Shown one piece after another: positions 21,253 to 32,574 of a stretch of 64,000 bases of DNA (positions are counted from its first letter, which is position 1; each line of letters begins with the position of its first letter). Under the pieces are notes generated by a model. The model did not search any database and was not told the DNA's origin. It worked only from the letters and a program-made list of their open reading frames with translations. Both the position numbers and the translations under genes were made by a program. The DNA comes from Corbicula japonica (lineage: Eukaryota; Mollusca; Bivalvia; Venerida; Cyrenidae): positions 1 through 64,000 of the forward strand of contig JAZAYU010000869.1 in assembly GCA_038501625.1 (NCBI GenBank), written 5' to 3'.

Positions 21253-24200
21253 ATAAAAGAGACAAAGTGCAGACTGAATTTTTGAAGTTCCAGAGTTTGT
21301 ACCATTTTCTGTCAAAGAGCATCTAAATATTTTGTTCTAATCTATAAAGCATTCTGGTTTAATTTTTTCTCTGAATGTAACATTAAACATTCACTAGGGC
21401 AATTTAAAACAGGGGGCACATGTCAGCCCCCATTTGAATTTGGCTTGTGCTCAAACATGAATAAGTCTTCAGAGTATGAAAAATGTTGGGGTTGTTTTAA
21501 AGTGTGAGAAGCCTAAAGAGTTGAATGCTTACATGGATTTTTGTATCTCAGAGCTCGCATTACAGGCAAATTATCTTAGTTCACATTAGATCTATTTACA
21601 AAATTGTCCACATAACAGCTCGCGAAAATACATATCATTTCGCGACATGAAAACTTGAGTTATTTCTGAGTTGGCATTTCCTGGGTTTGTTTCAAAACAC
21701 TTGAGTCACTTTAAAGTTATTTCGGGTATAACGTGTTCTTCGTTTATTACCTGAATTGGAATAAAAATTTCAATCGCGCTGTTTCAACAAATTTAACTTC
21801 CGCGGCATTTTTGATCCGGTGTCATGTAAACTACACTACGTACATTTTACAATACAAAAATTATGGCAATCGGATTGCACAATTAATCCGATATCCATGG
21901 TTAATAATATGAACTAAGGCACTGCCTATATTGTGATTTTACTAATGAAAAGAACAATAAGCATAAAGTTTTATATCAAAAGTCTGTAAATGTTCAAAGA
22001 ATATGGTTTGGTTTGGTGTATAGATTAACCTTTTATTACTCATAAACATGTTCTTATAAACCTGCAAATTGTCAGCAAACAGAGTAGTCTCAATAATTCG
22101 ACTGCAAGAACAGACCCATTATCATACGGACATTTTCGTTGCCTGTTCTTTACGTCTCAAGCAGTTAGGATCAAAACTGTGGTGGAAATCGACCCGATTT
22201 AAATTCTGTTATTTTTCACTCCCACATGAAAATTCTAACACTGGTATGTTCAAGTGTGGTTATAACAATAAATTATGATGAAAGTAACAATAAAATGACG
22301 AATATTCCACAAAATAACTTGTTAAACCTACCACGTTATATGCAGTTTACATGTTGATACGAAATCCAGATAACCAATGAAAACGTTTCTTTTTATTCAA
22401 ACATATTTTTACAATGCGGGAGGCTGTACGCTTCAAAAAACTCATAACGTACTCTTATTTTCTTATTTGTCATGTTCGATGGTTGTCAAAGTTATTTTTT
22501 CATCTATTTAGATACCCGCCCCGCTATATTAAGTTTCAATCGCACCTTTAATAATGTTGTGTATATTACCTTGTTAATTATTTGCAGATTACTTTCTTTT
22601 ATTCATCAAACCTTTATTTTATAAGTTGCTTTGTATTTACCGTAGCAAGAATTTCCGCAGTACCTATTTCAAGCTGGTAAGGTGAAGTTTATTGATAAAC
22701 GTGAGTCAGGTAAACTTTAAGCGATGTAATCGAAATCTGTTGACCTGGGTGTAGGTTTAAATGAGTTTTGCATAAAAAACGAAACCGTTATTTATGAAGG
22801 ATTACATATAATGATTCTACTTGAATGTTGCTTTTCAGGTATGTAAATTTTTTAACGATACATATGGTTTAAGATGCTTTATGGAGCCGTCAAAGTCGCC
22901 AAAGTTGCGATTCAAATTCTGATCGCTAGCATATAAACATAGAAGGAAACTTTTCCGCATTGATTTGAATAGTAACTGGGTTGTGCGCGAAGAGCGACAA
23001 TCATATATATAGAAAAGCTCTTCTATTGCGCACAAATAGTTGGGCTGCAAACAGAGATATAAATAACTACCATGCACTTAGTCAGTAACGGATTGCATAT
23101 GTATGCTACTCAAGGGGATCGTCTCCAAATCAACTTGATCTGTAAAATCGCTGTCAGAGGCGAGTTGAACGTTAAGATGTGTTGTGAAGATTAACAATTG
23201 AACTAATCATTTTATAACGCAATGTAGTGAATATACTGTAATAACTGTAGATATTTATGTATCAATTAATTGGCGAGCCTGGGGAAATTCTGACAGTGCT
23301 TAATCGGAAACCTTATAAGAACACTAGAGTCAGGTGTGCTGATGGTGAAGTCATTGACTTCTCCATTTCTTTTTTCAATTTGGCTATGTTTCCACAGCCT
23401 TCCGTTTTGGAGAAGTCTTTCATTTCATTGTGCTATTCTTTTTGTTTGAGGACTCGCATACATATGTACACATGTACGTAATGGATGAACTGTGTAAGAA
23501 AAAAATCATAGTTAGCTACTAAGTTTAGTTATCGCCAGTAAATAAAGATAATTTTACTAAGCATTTATGCTTTTTGATATGATAATGCTGTATATTCCAT
23601 TTGACTTCTCTGTGATTGGGTTATAGTATTACCAAAAACTAGTTTGTGATCAGTAATATGAATTCAATATTATTTTAAAATGCATTTCATTTATCTGTGT
23701 TACTTTTTTTAAATTTATGATGATTTTCTTCCGTTACAGATTGCAGCAATTTCCCGGTTTAATTCAGTTCAAATGGTATTGATTTTTATTTAATAAACCC
23801 CTGCACATGTTTAAGTAGTACATGCCATAATAAAATTACAATTTTTGGATTGGTTTGAGAAGCCCATTTAGTGACTTACACTAACTATCTCATACTCCCC
23901 GAAGCTATCCGCTACTGCCTCAATCCATGTATATCACATACAAAAACTCGAGAAGGGAAGTTATCACAAAAGTTTAAAAAGAATGATATTTTGAAGAGAG
24001 AACACTTTTGTCTGTTGCATGATATTTATAAGTTTGTAGAATTTCTACTTTGAAAGACATGTAGAACGGTAATCTGCTTAGCTATCCGCTACTAACTAAA
24101 CAACTGTACTAAACTCTTTTATTATATACCCATGAATGATTTTAGCATAGTGCATCGTTAATCCGCAATATTGATACAACTCGTCAGATTAGAAATTCCG

Positions 24201-24490
24201 TATCGAACAATGTCCAGCTTTCCGTGTTATATGTGACGTCATATACTACGTCACACTAGGTTGTCGTAATTTTCCGGGACATAACGAACTCCAAAATAGG
24301 AAATTTCCGTCGCAGTTTTACAAACGTTACGGTATTTTTACGCCATTCATAAATTTTCTACGCCATTCATAAATTTACTACCGCGTTACTATTTTTATTT
24401 CTGCTGTTATGTAACTCAAGTTTTTGACTAAAATTTTGTTGTTTAGTTTATTTAAATTTGTTTTGAGCGAAAAGGGTATATAATAAAAGG
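21253..24490. other. No gene recognised
   Basis: About 3.2 kb of AT-rich sequence. Reading frames are short, lack splice-consistent context and show no family similarity. I see no structured repeat. Confidence 0.5.
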
Positions 24491-24640
24491 AACATTATGA
24501 CAGTATGCATTCTGTAGGTTCGTATTATTTCTCGTTGCGTATGTAAACCACATCACGCTCGACCTTCGGTCTCGCGCGATATTGTTTAATATCCAAACTC
24601 GAAAAATACGAACCTACAGAATGCATACTGTTATAATATT
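24491..24640. repeat. 150-bp palindromic MITE
   Basis: The arms 24491-24532 and 24601-24640 are inverted copies ('cagtatgcattctgtaggtt' and complement) around a 70-bp centre that includes 'gaccttcggtctcgcgcgat'. Too short to code. Likely a foldback MITE; no clear target duplication beyond AT-rich flanks. Confidence 0.8.
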
Positions 24641-24711
24641 CCATATTTATTAAATTGGTGTTTAACTTGATGCTTCTGAATGACTTGAACTATCTTCAGC
24701 CACGTTTCTTG

Positions 24712-25992
24712 TGTGAGGAAAATTCTTTGATGATTTAGCTTGGGGCGAGTCTAACTGCTAAATCTTTTGGGTTATTTGAATGATTTGTGTTAAATTAGTG
24801 TGGTTGAACGGTAAAGTCCGAGGACTTCCGTCAGATGGTATAAAAGCAATTACCGTTCATTGATACAGGGCAGTCTGTCGCCGAGTGTCGAGGTATTCAC
24901 ATCGTTGAGATTCAACATTTTGGTCCGCATTAAAGGTCCAATATAGTACATATCTGTACTAGGGCATATTGACCGGGTTGTTTCGTTCAACATGTATGAT
25001 GTGAATAGTATTGGTTGAAGCTAGGGTTGATAGGGTTTTGAGATAGTGTCTTCAGACAATTGCTGGAAACACATGCGTCTGAAACACTTGTGTCCCTAAG
25101 GTAGCTTCAGAGTAGATGTTGAGCATAGGGTATTTAGATAGTGTCCTCAGACAATTGCTGGAAACACATGCGTCTGAAACACTTGTGTCCCTAAGGTAGC
25201 TTCAGAGTAGATGTTGAGCATAGGGTATTTAGATAGTGTCCTCAGACAATTGCTGGAAACACATGCGTCTGAGACACTTCTGTCCCTTAGGTAGCTTCAG
25301 AATAGGTGCTGAGGATAGGTTTCAGGTTAGACAGTGTTCCCAGACTATTGCTGACGAAGAGGTTCTCGTATCCTCGGGATATCACATAAGTCTGAGACAC
25401 TATTGTTCAGCAGCGTTTTAGGGTTGAGGGTATGTTTGAAGGCGTTTTGCTTGAGGTTTTGTTTAGATGTGATTTGTTGACTTTGTTGAGCAGAATTTGA
25501 AAGTTTTAGTTGCTCAGGTTTGCTTGATGCAAGTGTGTTATTGTTTGAGGATCTGTTGAAAGTAGTTCGAAGCATCATTGTGTTTCATATAGTTTTATTG
25601 CTCAGCATATGCGCTGAGATCGTGCTTGAAGTTCGTGTGTGATTGTTATGTTTCGGACTGTGATTTTTGTTTGGGTGAGTGGTTGAAACTTAGCATCAGC
25701 TATTTTTGTCCAGGAGGTTCATTGCCCTGGGAATATTGTTATATGTTCAGCTGATTCTTATCCTGATTATTGTGTTTCACCCCAATCATTTCAGCAATCA
25801 TTGAAATCATTTTGGAGCAAAGTAGCTCAGGAAAAATTTATTATATTGTTAAAACAATACATTGCCCTGACATACGTTGAAATCATTTTTCGAGAAAAAT
25901 TTTATATATAATTTTATAATTTTAAAAAATTATTTTAGAATAATAAAATAATTTTAAAAAATTAAATAATTTTAGAAAATAATTTTAAAAAA
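24712..25992 (+). repeat. 5' LTR, left part
   Basis: It matches the 3' LTR (31177 to about 32258), starting TGTGAGG. It contains three copies of a ~94-bp unit ('tcagacaattgctggaaac') where the 3' LTR has one. It ends in an A/T tract that received the Penelope insertion. The remaining LTR part is 30527-30640. Confidence 0.85.
25045..25330 (+). repeat. 94-bp tandem triplication in the 5' LTR
   Basis: Three near-identical units, each with 'cagacaattgctggaaacac' and 'aggtagcttcaga', lie head to tail. The 3' LTR (31590-31680) has a single unit. The two LTRs of one insertion start identical, so the array expanded or contracted after insertion or arose during reverse transcription. Confidence 0.85.
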
Positions 25993-26295
25993 TAATTTTA
26001 GAATATCTATATCCCCGCTATAATTTGATTGGATTAAACAGTTTAACAAACTAATCCGATAGGTTCAACACTTTAAGATCATAGCGTAACCACTTGTTGA
26101 TTTTAATTATCATCATACCCCTGATGAAGTCAATTAAATGTTGACGAAAACGTTCGGGTAGTTTTATCAAATCAGCACTGTAAGAACAAAACACTTTTCC
26201 CATATTTTATAATTAGCTTATTTGTTCGTGTATCCTTTCGGGGATCCAGTGTTTCTGAAAGATTTTTGTTGATGTTTTATTTATTTTCTCAACCA
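25993..26295 (+). repeat. Left PLTR of the Penelope-like element
   Basis: The direct repeat partner of 30224-30526. It starts 'taattttagaatatc' and ends 'ttttctcaacca', and includes a hammerhead-ribozyme-like motif at 26116-26160. Confidence 0.9.
26116..26160 (+). ncRNA. Hammerhead ribozyme motif, left PLTR
   Basis: It has the core boxes CTGATGA (26121-26127) and GAAA (26146-26149). Stem II is GTCAA pairing with TTGAC. Stem III is the minimal AAC/GTT palindrome with no loop, and the predicted cleavage site is after C26155 (GTTC). Stem I is TACCC (26116-26120) with GGGTA (26156-26160). One extra A sits between CTGATGA and stem II, which differs from the consensus. Very short stem III is typical of Penelope-type hammerheads, which are thought to act as dimers. 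Confidence 0.75.
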
Positions 26296-26653
26296 TTTAT
26301 TATTCTTTTAAAACATCGCGCATCGCAAGATCCGGAAATCTTTCGTTCATGGAAATTAAAATCAACTTCTGCAAGCGTATTACTAGAAATTAATCAACAT
26401 ACTCTGACTGTATGTTACAATTGCAAATTACATTACATTTTTCGGAAAATTCTAACTTCTCTCATTCTCGAGAATATCATTTTTTACAAAACACACATTT
26501 TCTTAAATTATTTTCTTTTTATTCTTTTTTTTCTATTACCCTCCTCTTCTTTTTCAAATTTCCTTATTATCAAAAGATTTTAAATTTAGTTCTCACGGTC
26601 GATTGTTTCAGTTTTTTTTATTTTTTCTCACCTTTTTCATCTTTCATCATAAT

Positions 26654-29470
26654 ATGGTCATTCCTCTTGAAGGAAACCTTTACAAAAACACAATTAAGGT
26701 CACCAAACTCGAGAGCCACATTGATTTCCTTTCCCAATGCCTGGTTCAAAAGAAAACGCCTAAAGGCCTAGTAATAAATTTGAAACCCCAAGTTTCAGGC
26801 CATGTATCCAATAGGTTTCAAAGCCGGTGGGACGCTATTCTCCATAATGCGTCTGCACAATTAATGACCTTGCTTGTTAGCAAAATACAATGACAAACAG
26901 AACAATTAAAACTACAGATCGAAGATATGACGTAATCTTTACAAAATGAAACAGACACAAAAGCATTCAACACCATTATTCAAAACACCATCTCAAAAGA
27001 ACAGAAATCAAAAGAAAAACTTTCATTTCAAAAAAGAAAGAAACTGCATGCCTTAGGGATTGACAACTTCGCTATTCCAAACACAGAAAAAAGTAACCTA
27101 TCTAAGACAGGTGAACCTAAGACTCGCAAGGGTCGCCGGTTTAAGCGCAGCAAGAAGGTAAACAGGGCCACCAACAAACAAGCAAGCAACGTAGTGGTCA
27201 ACCTGTCAAGCACACAGTTGAGTGAACACGAGCAATCGTTACTGTCTAGGGGTCTTAACTTCTGTCCTAAGCCGCCTCATTACGACCGGGGGCATTTAAT
27301 ACAAGATTCAAAGTCGTTCAGTAGAAAGCTGAGACTGAAATCGCATTTTACTAAGCCTGATCCCCTCTACGACAATCGGTCGGCAGGAATCAGTCAGTCT
27401 CAGCCAGATACAGATACGGACACACAAAATGCCTCTTCACATGTCACACACATCGGTACCGACATTTCCGACAGTGACACGGAGGAGGATAAATACCCTC
27501 AGTTTAAACTAAAAAGCACTCGGCAGCCTCCTAGACAGTCGGTAGCTCTCGAGACCTTCATTCTAAACGTCGAGTCAGACTTAGCATCTTATGAACCTGA
27601 CATTACACACAGAAATAACCTCTCCAAGCAAGAACGGCAGGCCCTTAAATCGCTGCGTTGCAGAGATGACATAGTTATAAAGCCCGCAGATAAGGGCTCT
27701 GCCGTTGTTGTTATGGATAAGGACCACTATGTGTCAGAAGCCGAACGCCAGTTGAATGACACCAGGTTTTATGAGGTGCTAGATCATGACCCGACTGAAG
27801 AGTTTTCTCGTAGAGTCTCGGTTGTACTCCAGTCAATGCTTGATGAGGGATTCATCAGTGAAGACAACATGGACTACCTTACAGTTCAAAATCCCAAGGC
27901 AGACAGATTCTATCTTCTGCCAAAAATACATAAAGCAGGGAACCCCGGTCGCCCAATTGTCTCTGCCAACGGTCACCCCACAGAGCGAATCTCAGAATTT
28001 ATTGATTTGCATCTCAGACCGCATGTTAGCAGTCTACCATCATATGTACAAGATACCACTGATTATCTGAGGAAAATTGACTCACAGGTTGTCCCAGATA
28101 ACACCCTTTTGGTGTCTATGGATGTTACGTCCTTATACACCAACATTCCGCATGAAGATGGTATCAGTGCATGTAAAGAAGCGTGGGACAGTAAATATTA
28201 TAAAGACCCACCGACTGAAACACTAGTAGAACTGCTGTCACTCGTCCTGAAATGCAATAACTTTATATTCAATGAGAAACACTACCTTCAAATTCAAGGT
28301 ACAGCAATGGGCACTAAAATGGCACCCTCGTACGCCAATATCTTCATGGGGTGTCTAGAAAAACAACTTTTATCAGCAGTCCCTATGAAGCCACACTTAT
28401 GGTTGCGCTTTATTGATGATGTGGACATGCAATGGTGCCATGGTCAAGAGAATCTTACAGAATTCCTCGACATGGCCAACAACTTTCATCCATCAATAAA
28501 ATTCACCAGCGAGGTGTCTAATGACAAACATGTGTTCTTGGATACGGTCTCAAAATTGCAAGAAAACAAAATAGTGGTCGATCTCTACTCAAAACCAACA
28601 GACACGCATCAATACCTCCTTCCAACAAGTTGTCATCCAAAGCACTGTAGCAGAAATATCCCGTACAGCCAAGCCTTACGCATTCGTAGAATCTGTACGA
28701 ACACAGACACTTTTGACGAAAGAGCAGATGAACTGTCTGCTCATCTGCAAAGAAGAGGTTACCACAATGATTCTGTGTCTGGGGCCATAATGAAAGCACG
28801 CGCCCTCAAAAGAGACGACCTGCTAAAACCAGTCACAAAAGGTACTAACACAAACCGAAGATTGCCATTTGTGGTCACATACCACCCAAACCTACCAAAC
28901 ATTCGTACAACTATAGACAAGCATTGGTCAATCATTGAAAAGTCTGACAAACTTACTAGAATATTCCCAGAGAAACCACTTGTCGCCTACAGAAGGCCAA
29001 ATATTCTAGTCCGAGCAAAAATCAGACCTTCAACCGAAACCCACAATGAAGGTCGGTCTGCTCCGTGTGGCACTTCCAGATGCAAAACCTGTGCACACAT
29101 GACTCCTACCAACACATTTCTCTCATCAAACAAGGCACGGTCATACATAAAGGGGGTATCAAATTGTAAAACGAGCAATGCGATATACCTCATGACTTGC
29201 AAAAAATGCGATAAAAAGTATGTTCGGGAGACAAAACTGACAATTGCCCTGCGCATGAATTTGCATAGATCGGACTGGTCCAAAGAAAGGTTCTTTCGGT
29301 CTCCAGTTGCAGAACATTTCAAGCGGGAAGAACATACGTTCTCTGACATAGAACTCTGTTGCATCGAGTTCAACAACTCCTGGACAGATGCACAGAGAAA
29401 AGCAAGAGAAACATATTGGATACGTCGGCTGAACACACTAAAACCTTCAGGTATCAATAAAAGCGAATAA
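26654..29470 (+). pseudogene. Penelope-like reverse transcriptase/GIY-YIG protein, two stops
   Basis: One frame runs from the ATG at 26654 (MVIPLEG) to 29470, broken by TGA at 26891-26893 and TAA at 26933-26935; from 27194 it is open for 758 codons. RT landmarks (codons counted from 27194): FYLLPKIHK near 238, MDVTSLYTNIPH near 308, GTAMGTKMAPSYANIF near 375, and the catalytic FIDDV near 406. The C-terminus has IYLMTC and YVRET near 663-680, the GIY-YIG region, where the usual Gly of 'YVGET' is Arg. The N-terminal part is Lys-rich. Penelope proteins prime reverse transcription at nicked or telomeric ends; the two stops and the Arg make this copy probably inactive. Confidence 0.9.
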
Positions 29471-30223
29471 TAATTCGAAATTAGGTCACAAGTACAGTTA
29501 AGTCATCATAATGTAGGTCACTGGGTCAGGATTAGTTTTGCCGGTTGTTGTTGCTGTTGTTGTTTAACATTAATAATTACTTTCAGAATGATTTACGGGC
29601 TAGTAGGTAAAAAGTGAATTTTGAAATTTGATTACTAAAGGCAATAAATACGCATCGTTAGTTATAATTAGATAACGAATAAACATCATTATTTCAGTTA
29701 TTATAATTGCATAAAATGTGTTATCGATATTTGCTATCCTACAAAGGTTATTGCCGGGCCCCTATGGACGCCGATTTACACAATCAATAACATTTGTCAA
29801 ATGTATTTTCTTATGTCTTTCAAGACAACAACAACAACAACAACAGATAAAAGTCTTAATGAACAAAAACAACAACAACAGCAAACGATCATTTAAAACT
29901 TATAAAATAACCCGTGTAATTAAATAGACCTAGTTTTTCTTACCAAACAGTGTTTGTTTATATTTATAAATTTATTTATTTATTCTTAATTCAACACAAT
30001 TTATTTTTCATTTCGGATAACCATTTTTTTTGTCTTCTTTTGTCTGAATTTCATAACTATCAAGATAACAAAAACACTGACGGTTACTTATCAATATCAC
30101 AATTAAAATATCGTGTTTCGCTAATAAATCCCATTTCGTACCTCTACTATAATAATCCCGTATCGAGCCCCCCGGCCATAAAACACACTTCCGCGATAAA
30201 ACAAAGCAGGTTAGCATTAATTC
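29471..30223 (+). other. Penelope element 3' non-coding region
   Basis: It lies between the RT stop codon and the right PLTR. It holds several CAA/AAC runs (29550-29565 as complement, 29826-29845, 29866-29880) and long T-rich stretches. No further protein similarity. Confidence 0.6.
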
Positions 30224-30523
30224 TAATTTTAGAATATCTATATCCCCGCTATAATTTGATTGGATTAAACAGTTTAACAAACTAATCCGATAGGTTCAAC
30301 ACTTTAAGATCATAGCGTAACCACTTGTTGATTTTAATTATCATCATACCCCTGATGAAGTCAATTAAATGTTGGCGAAAACGTTCGGGTAGTTTTATCA
30401 AATCAGCACTGTAAGAACAAAACACTTTTCCCATATTTTATAATTAGCTTATTTGTTCGTGTATCCTTTCGGGGATCCAGTGTTTCTGAAAGATTTTTGT
30501 TGATGTTTTATTTATTTTCTCAA

Positions 30524-30526
<3 letters not shown>
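30224..30526 (+). repeat. Right PLTR of the Penelope-like element
   Basis: The direct repeat of 25993-26295. It is immediately followed by (TA)n of the interrupted LTR. Confidence 0.9.
30347..30391 (+). ncRNA. Hammerhead ribozyme motif, right PLTR
   Basis: The same motif as at 26116: CTGATGA at 30352-30358, GAAA at 30377-30380, predicted cleavage after C30386. The single difference (A to G at 30375) changes a stem II U-A pair to U-G, so the stem still forms. Confidence 0.72.

Positions 30527-30590
<64 letters not shown>
30527..30590. repeat. (AT)n microsatellite in the 5' LTR
   Basis: About 31 AT dinucleotides. The corresponding tract in the 3' LTR is at 32258-32332. Confidence 0.95.
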
Positions 30591-30591
<1 letters not shown>

Positions 30592-30644
30592 TGAGACAAA
30601 TAATCTGTTTTATGTGCATTCCGCTCGGGGGCACGTTACAAAAA

Positions 30645-30664
30645 TTGGTGGCAGCGGTGGGATC
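30645..30664 (+). promoter_or_regulatory. Primer binding site-like sequence
   Basis: TTGGTGGCAGCGGTGGGATC lies 5 bp after the 5' LTR end (CGTTACA at 30640). It has the TGG start and GC-rich form of retroelement tRNA primer sites; the tRNA is not identified. Confidence 0.7.
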
Positions 30665-30752
30665 AAAGATCGACAATCAAACAATTGTCAAACCTCGCTA
30701 GCTTGAGCGATAAATATAATTAATCGGAATGGCTGAATCGTGATCTCGGAAT

Positions 30753-30974
30753 ATGTTGGAAGTACGTGATAATGTTGTGGCGAACAAGGTTGAGAGTAAT
30801 TTTGAAAATGGAAGTCAGATGAATATGAGCCCCGAAAATTCATTCCGGGTGCTGCAGTATAATGTTATTCTCAGACATAAAGTGGCGTTTTATGATAGAG
30901 GTTTATTGTCTGAGCAGGAGAAGATGGCTATTAATTTGTTTAAAATTAGAAAACGATATAAGATGAGAAGCTGA
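30753..30974 (+). CDS. Short frame in the LTR element internal region
   Basis: A 73-codon frame starting MLEVRDNVV, placed where gag would begin. No zinc knuckle or protease follows. It may be the remnant of a gag start or a chance frame; I do not recognise it. Confidence 0.25.
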   Translation: MLEVRDNVVANKVESNFENGSQMNMSPENSFRVLQYNVILRHKVAFYDRGLLSEQEKMAINLFKIRKRYKMRS

Positions 30975-31338
30975 TGAATATGTGTCAAGAAAAGGTTTTC
31001 TGGTGAAGGTAGCGTAGCCGAGAATCTTAAAAATTTAGAAGCTGGGATAAGATGAGAAACATACTTGAATGTTGAGCCAAATTAAGTAGGTCTGATGATG
31101 AATTTTAAGTTATATTATTGTGGTTTTGATTTAAATTGTGTTCATGCGGGACGCATGTAGTCGGAGGCGTGGGTAATGTGAGGAAAATTATTTGATGATT
31201 TAGCTTGGGGCGAGTCTAACTGCTAAATCTTTTGGGTTATTTGAATGATTTGTGTTAAACTAGTGTGGTTGAACGGTAAAGTCCGAGGACTTCCGTCAGA
31301 TGGTATAAAAGCAATTACCGTTCATTGATACAGGGCAG

Positions 31339-31407
31339 CGGACCACACCATAATGTCCTCGGTCAGAGGCGGGAGGGTCCATAAACTGGGCATAAACAAC
31401 AACAACA
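31339..31407 (+). mobile_element. 69-bp retroposed fragment with (AAC)n tail and 13-bp TSD
   Basis: The 5' LTR lacks this piece. In the 3' LTR it is flanked by the 13-bp direct repeat tgatacagggcag (31326-31338 and 31408-31420) and ends aaacaacaacaaca. A target duplication plus simple-repeat tail marks target-primed reverse transcription of a severely 5'-truncated LINE or SINE. Confidence 0.85.
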
Positions 31408-32252
31408 TGATACAGGGCAGTCTGTCGCCGAGTGTCGAGGTATTCACATCGTTGAGATTCAACATTTTGGTCTGCATTATAGGTCCAATATAGTACATAT
31501 CTGTACTAGGGCATATTGACCGGGTTGTTTCCTTCAACATGTATGATGTGAATAGTATTGGTTGAAGCTAGGGTTGATAGGGTTTCTAGATAGTGCCTTC
31601 AGACAATTGCTGGAAACACATGCGTCTGAGACACTTCTGTCCCTTAGGTAGCTTCAGAATAGGTGCTGAGGATAGGTTTCAGGTTAGACAGTGTTCCCAG
31701 ACTATTGCTGACGAAGAGGTTCTCGTATCCTCGGGATATCACATAAGTCTGAGACACTATTGTTCAGCAGCGTTTTAGGGTTGAGGGTATGTTTGAAGGC
31801 GTTTTGCTTGAGGTTTTGTTTAGATGTGATTTGTTGACTTTGTTGAGCAGAATTTGAAAGTTTTAGTTGCTCAGGTTTGCTTGATGCAAGTGTGTTATTG
31901 TTTGAGGATCTGTTGAAAGTAGTTCGAAACATCATTGTGTTTCATATAGTTTTATTGCTCAGCATATGCGCTGAGATCGTGCTTGAAGTTCGTGTGTGAT
32001 TGTTATGTTTCGGACTGTGATTTTTGTTTGGGTGAGTGGTTGAAACTTAGCATCAGCTATTTTTGTCCAGGAGGTTCATTGCCCTGGGAATATTGTTATA
32101 TGTTCAGCTGATTCTTATCCTGATTATTGTGTTTCACCCCAATCATTTCAGCAATCATTGAAATCATTTTGGAGCAAAGTAGCTCAGGAAAAATTTATTA
32201 TATTGTTAAAACAATAAATTGCCCTGACATACGTTGAAATCATTTTTCGAGA

Positions 32253-32257
<5 letters not shown>

Positions 32258-32332
<75 letters not shown>
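32258..32332. repeat. (AT)n microsatellite in the 3' LTR
   Basis: About 37 AT dinucleotides. Confidence 0.95.
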
Positions 32333-32336
<4 letters not shown>

Positions 32337-32574
32337 TGAGACAAGTAATCGGTTTTATGGGCCTTCCGCTCGAGGCACGTTACACTTGTCGGTAGTATTT
32401 TCCTCTATACTTATATTGACAAAGGAAAATACTACCGACCAGTGAAAGAAATAGACTGGATAAGACGATTGTGGACAGCAGCTCCGAATGGAATAAACAA
32501 ACACGCAAGCATGGAGTATTGTGGAGAAAATTTTAAAATATGAATTCAATTATACTCTTGAGAGCATACATTTA

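Larger units (their letters stand above)
25993..30526 (+). mobile_element. Penelope-like element with 303-bp direct repeats
   Basis: Direct repeats of 303 bp (25993-26295 and 30224-30526) flank a 3.9-kb body that encodes a Penelope-type RT with a GIY-YIG-like C-terminus. The repeats are nearly identical (A at 26144 versus G at 30375 is one difference), pointing to a young insertion. It lies in the (AT)-rich tract of the 5' LTR of another retrotransposon. Flanking direct repeats ('PLTRs') with a hammerhead motif are a known property of Penelope-like elements. Confidence 0.9.
24712..32384 (+). mobile_element. Non-autonomous LTR retrotransposon (LARD/TRIM type) with nested Penelope element
   Basis: The LTRs begin TGTGAGG and end CGTTACA; the 4-bp CTTG flanks the whole element (24708-24711 and 32385-32388). 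The 5' LTR spans 24712-30640 but is split by the Penelope element 25993-30526; the 3' LTR is 31177-32384. Between the LTRs there are only 536 bp, beginning with a primer-binding-site-like TTGGTGGCAGCGGTGGGAT. There is no pol, so it would need a helper element. Both LTRs carry GGTATAAAAGC, a TATA box (24838 and 31302 areas). Confidence 0.88.
31177..32384 (+). repeat. 3' LTR
   Basis: 1,208 bp from TGTGAGG to CGTTACA, preceded by the purine-rich gtcggaggcgtgggtaa (31160-31176), the likely polypurine tract. It contains TATAAAA near 31302, AATAAA near 32213, one copy of the 94-bp unit, a 69-bp insertion (31339-31407) and an (AT)n tract (32258-32332). Confidence 0.88.

Noticed and set aside
28518..29457. 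Long antisense frames under the Penelope RT
   Set aside because: They oppose conserved RT and GIY-YIG motifs in the sense frame, so they are shadows.
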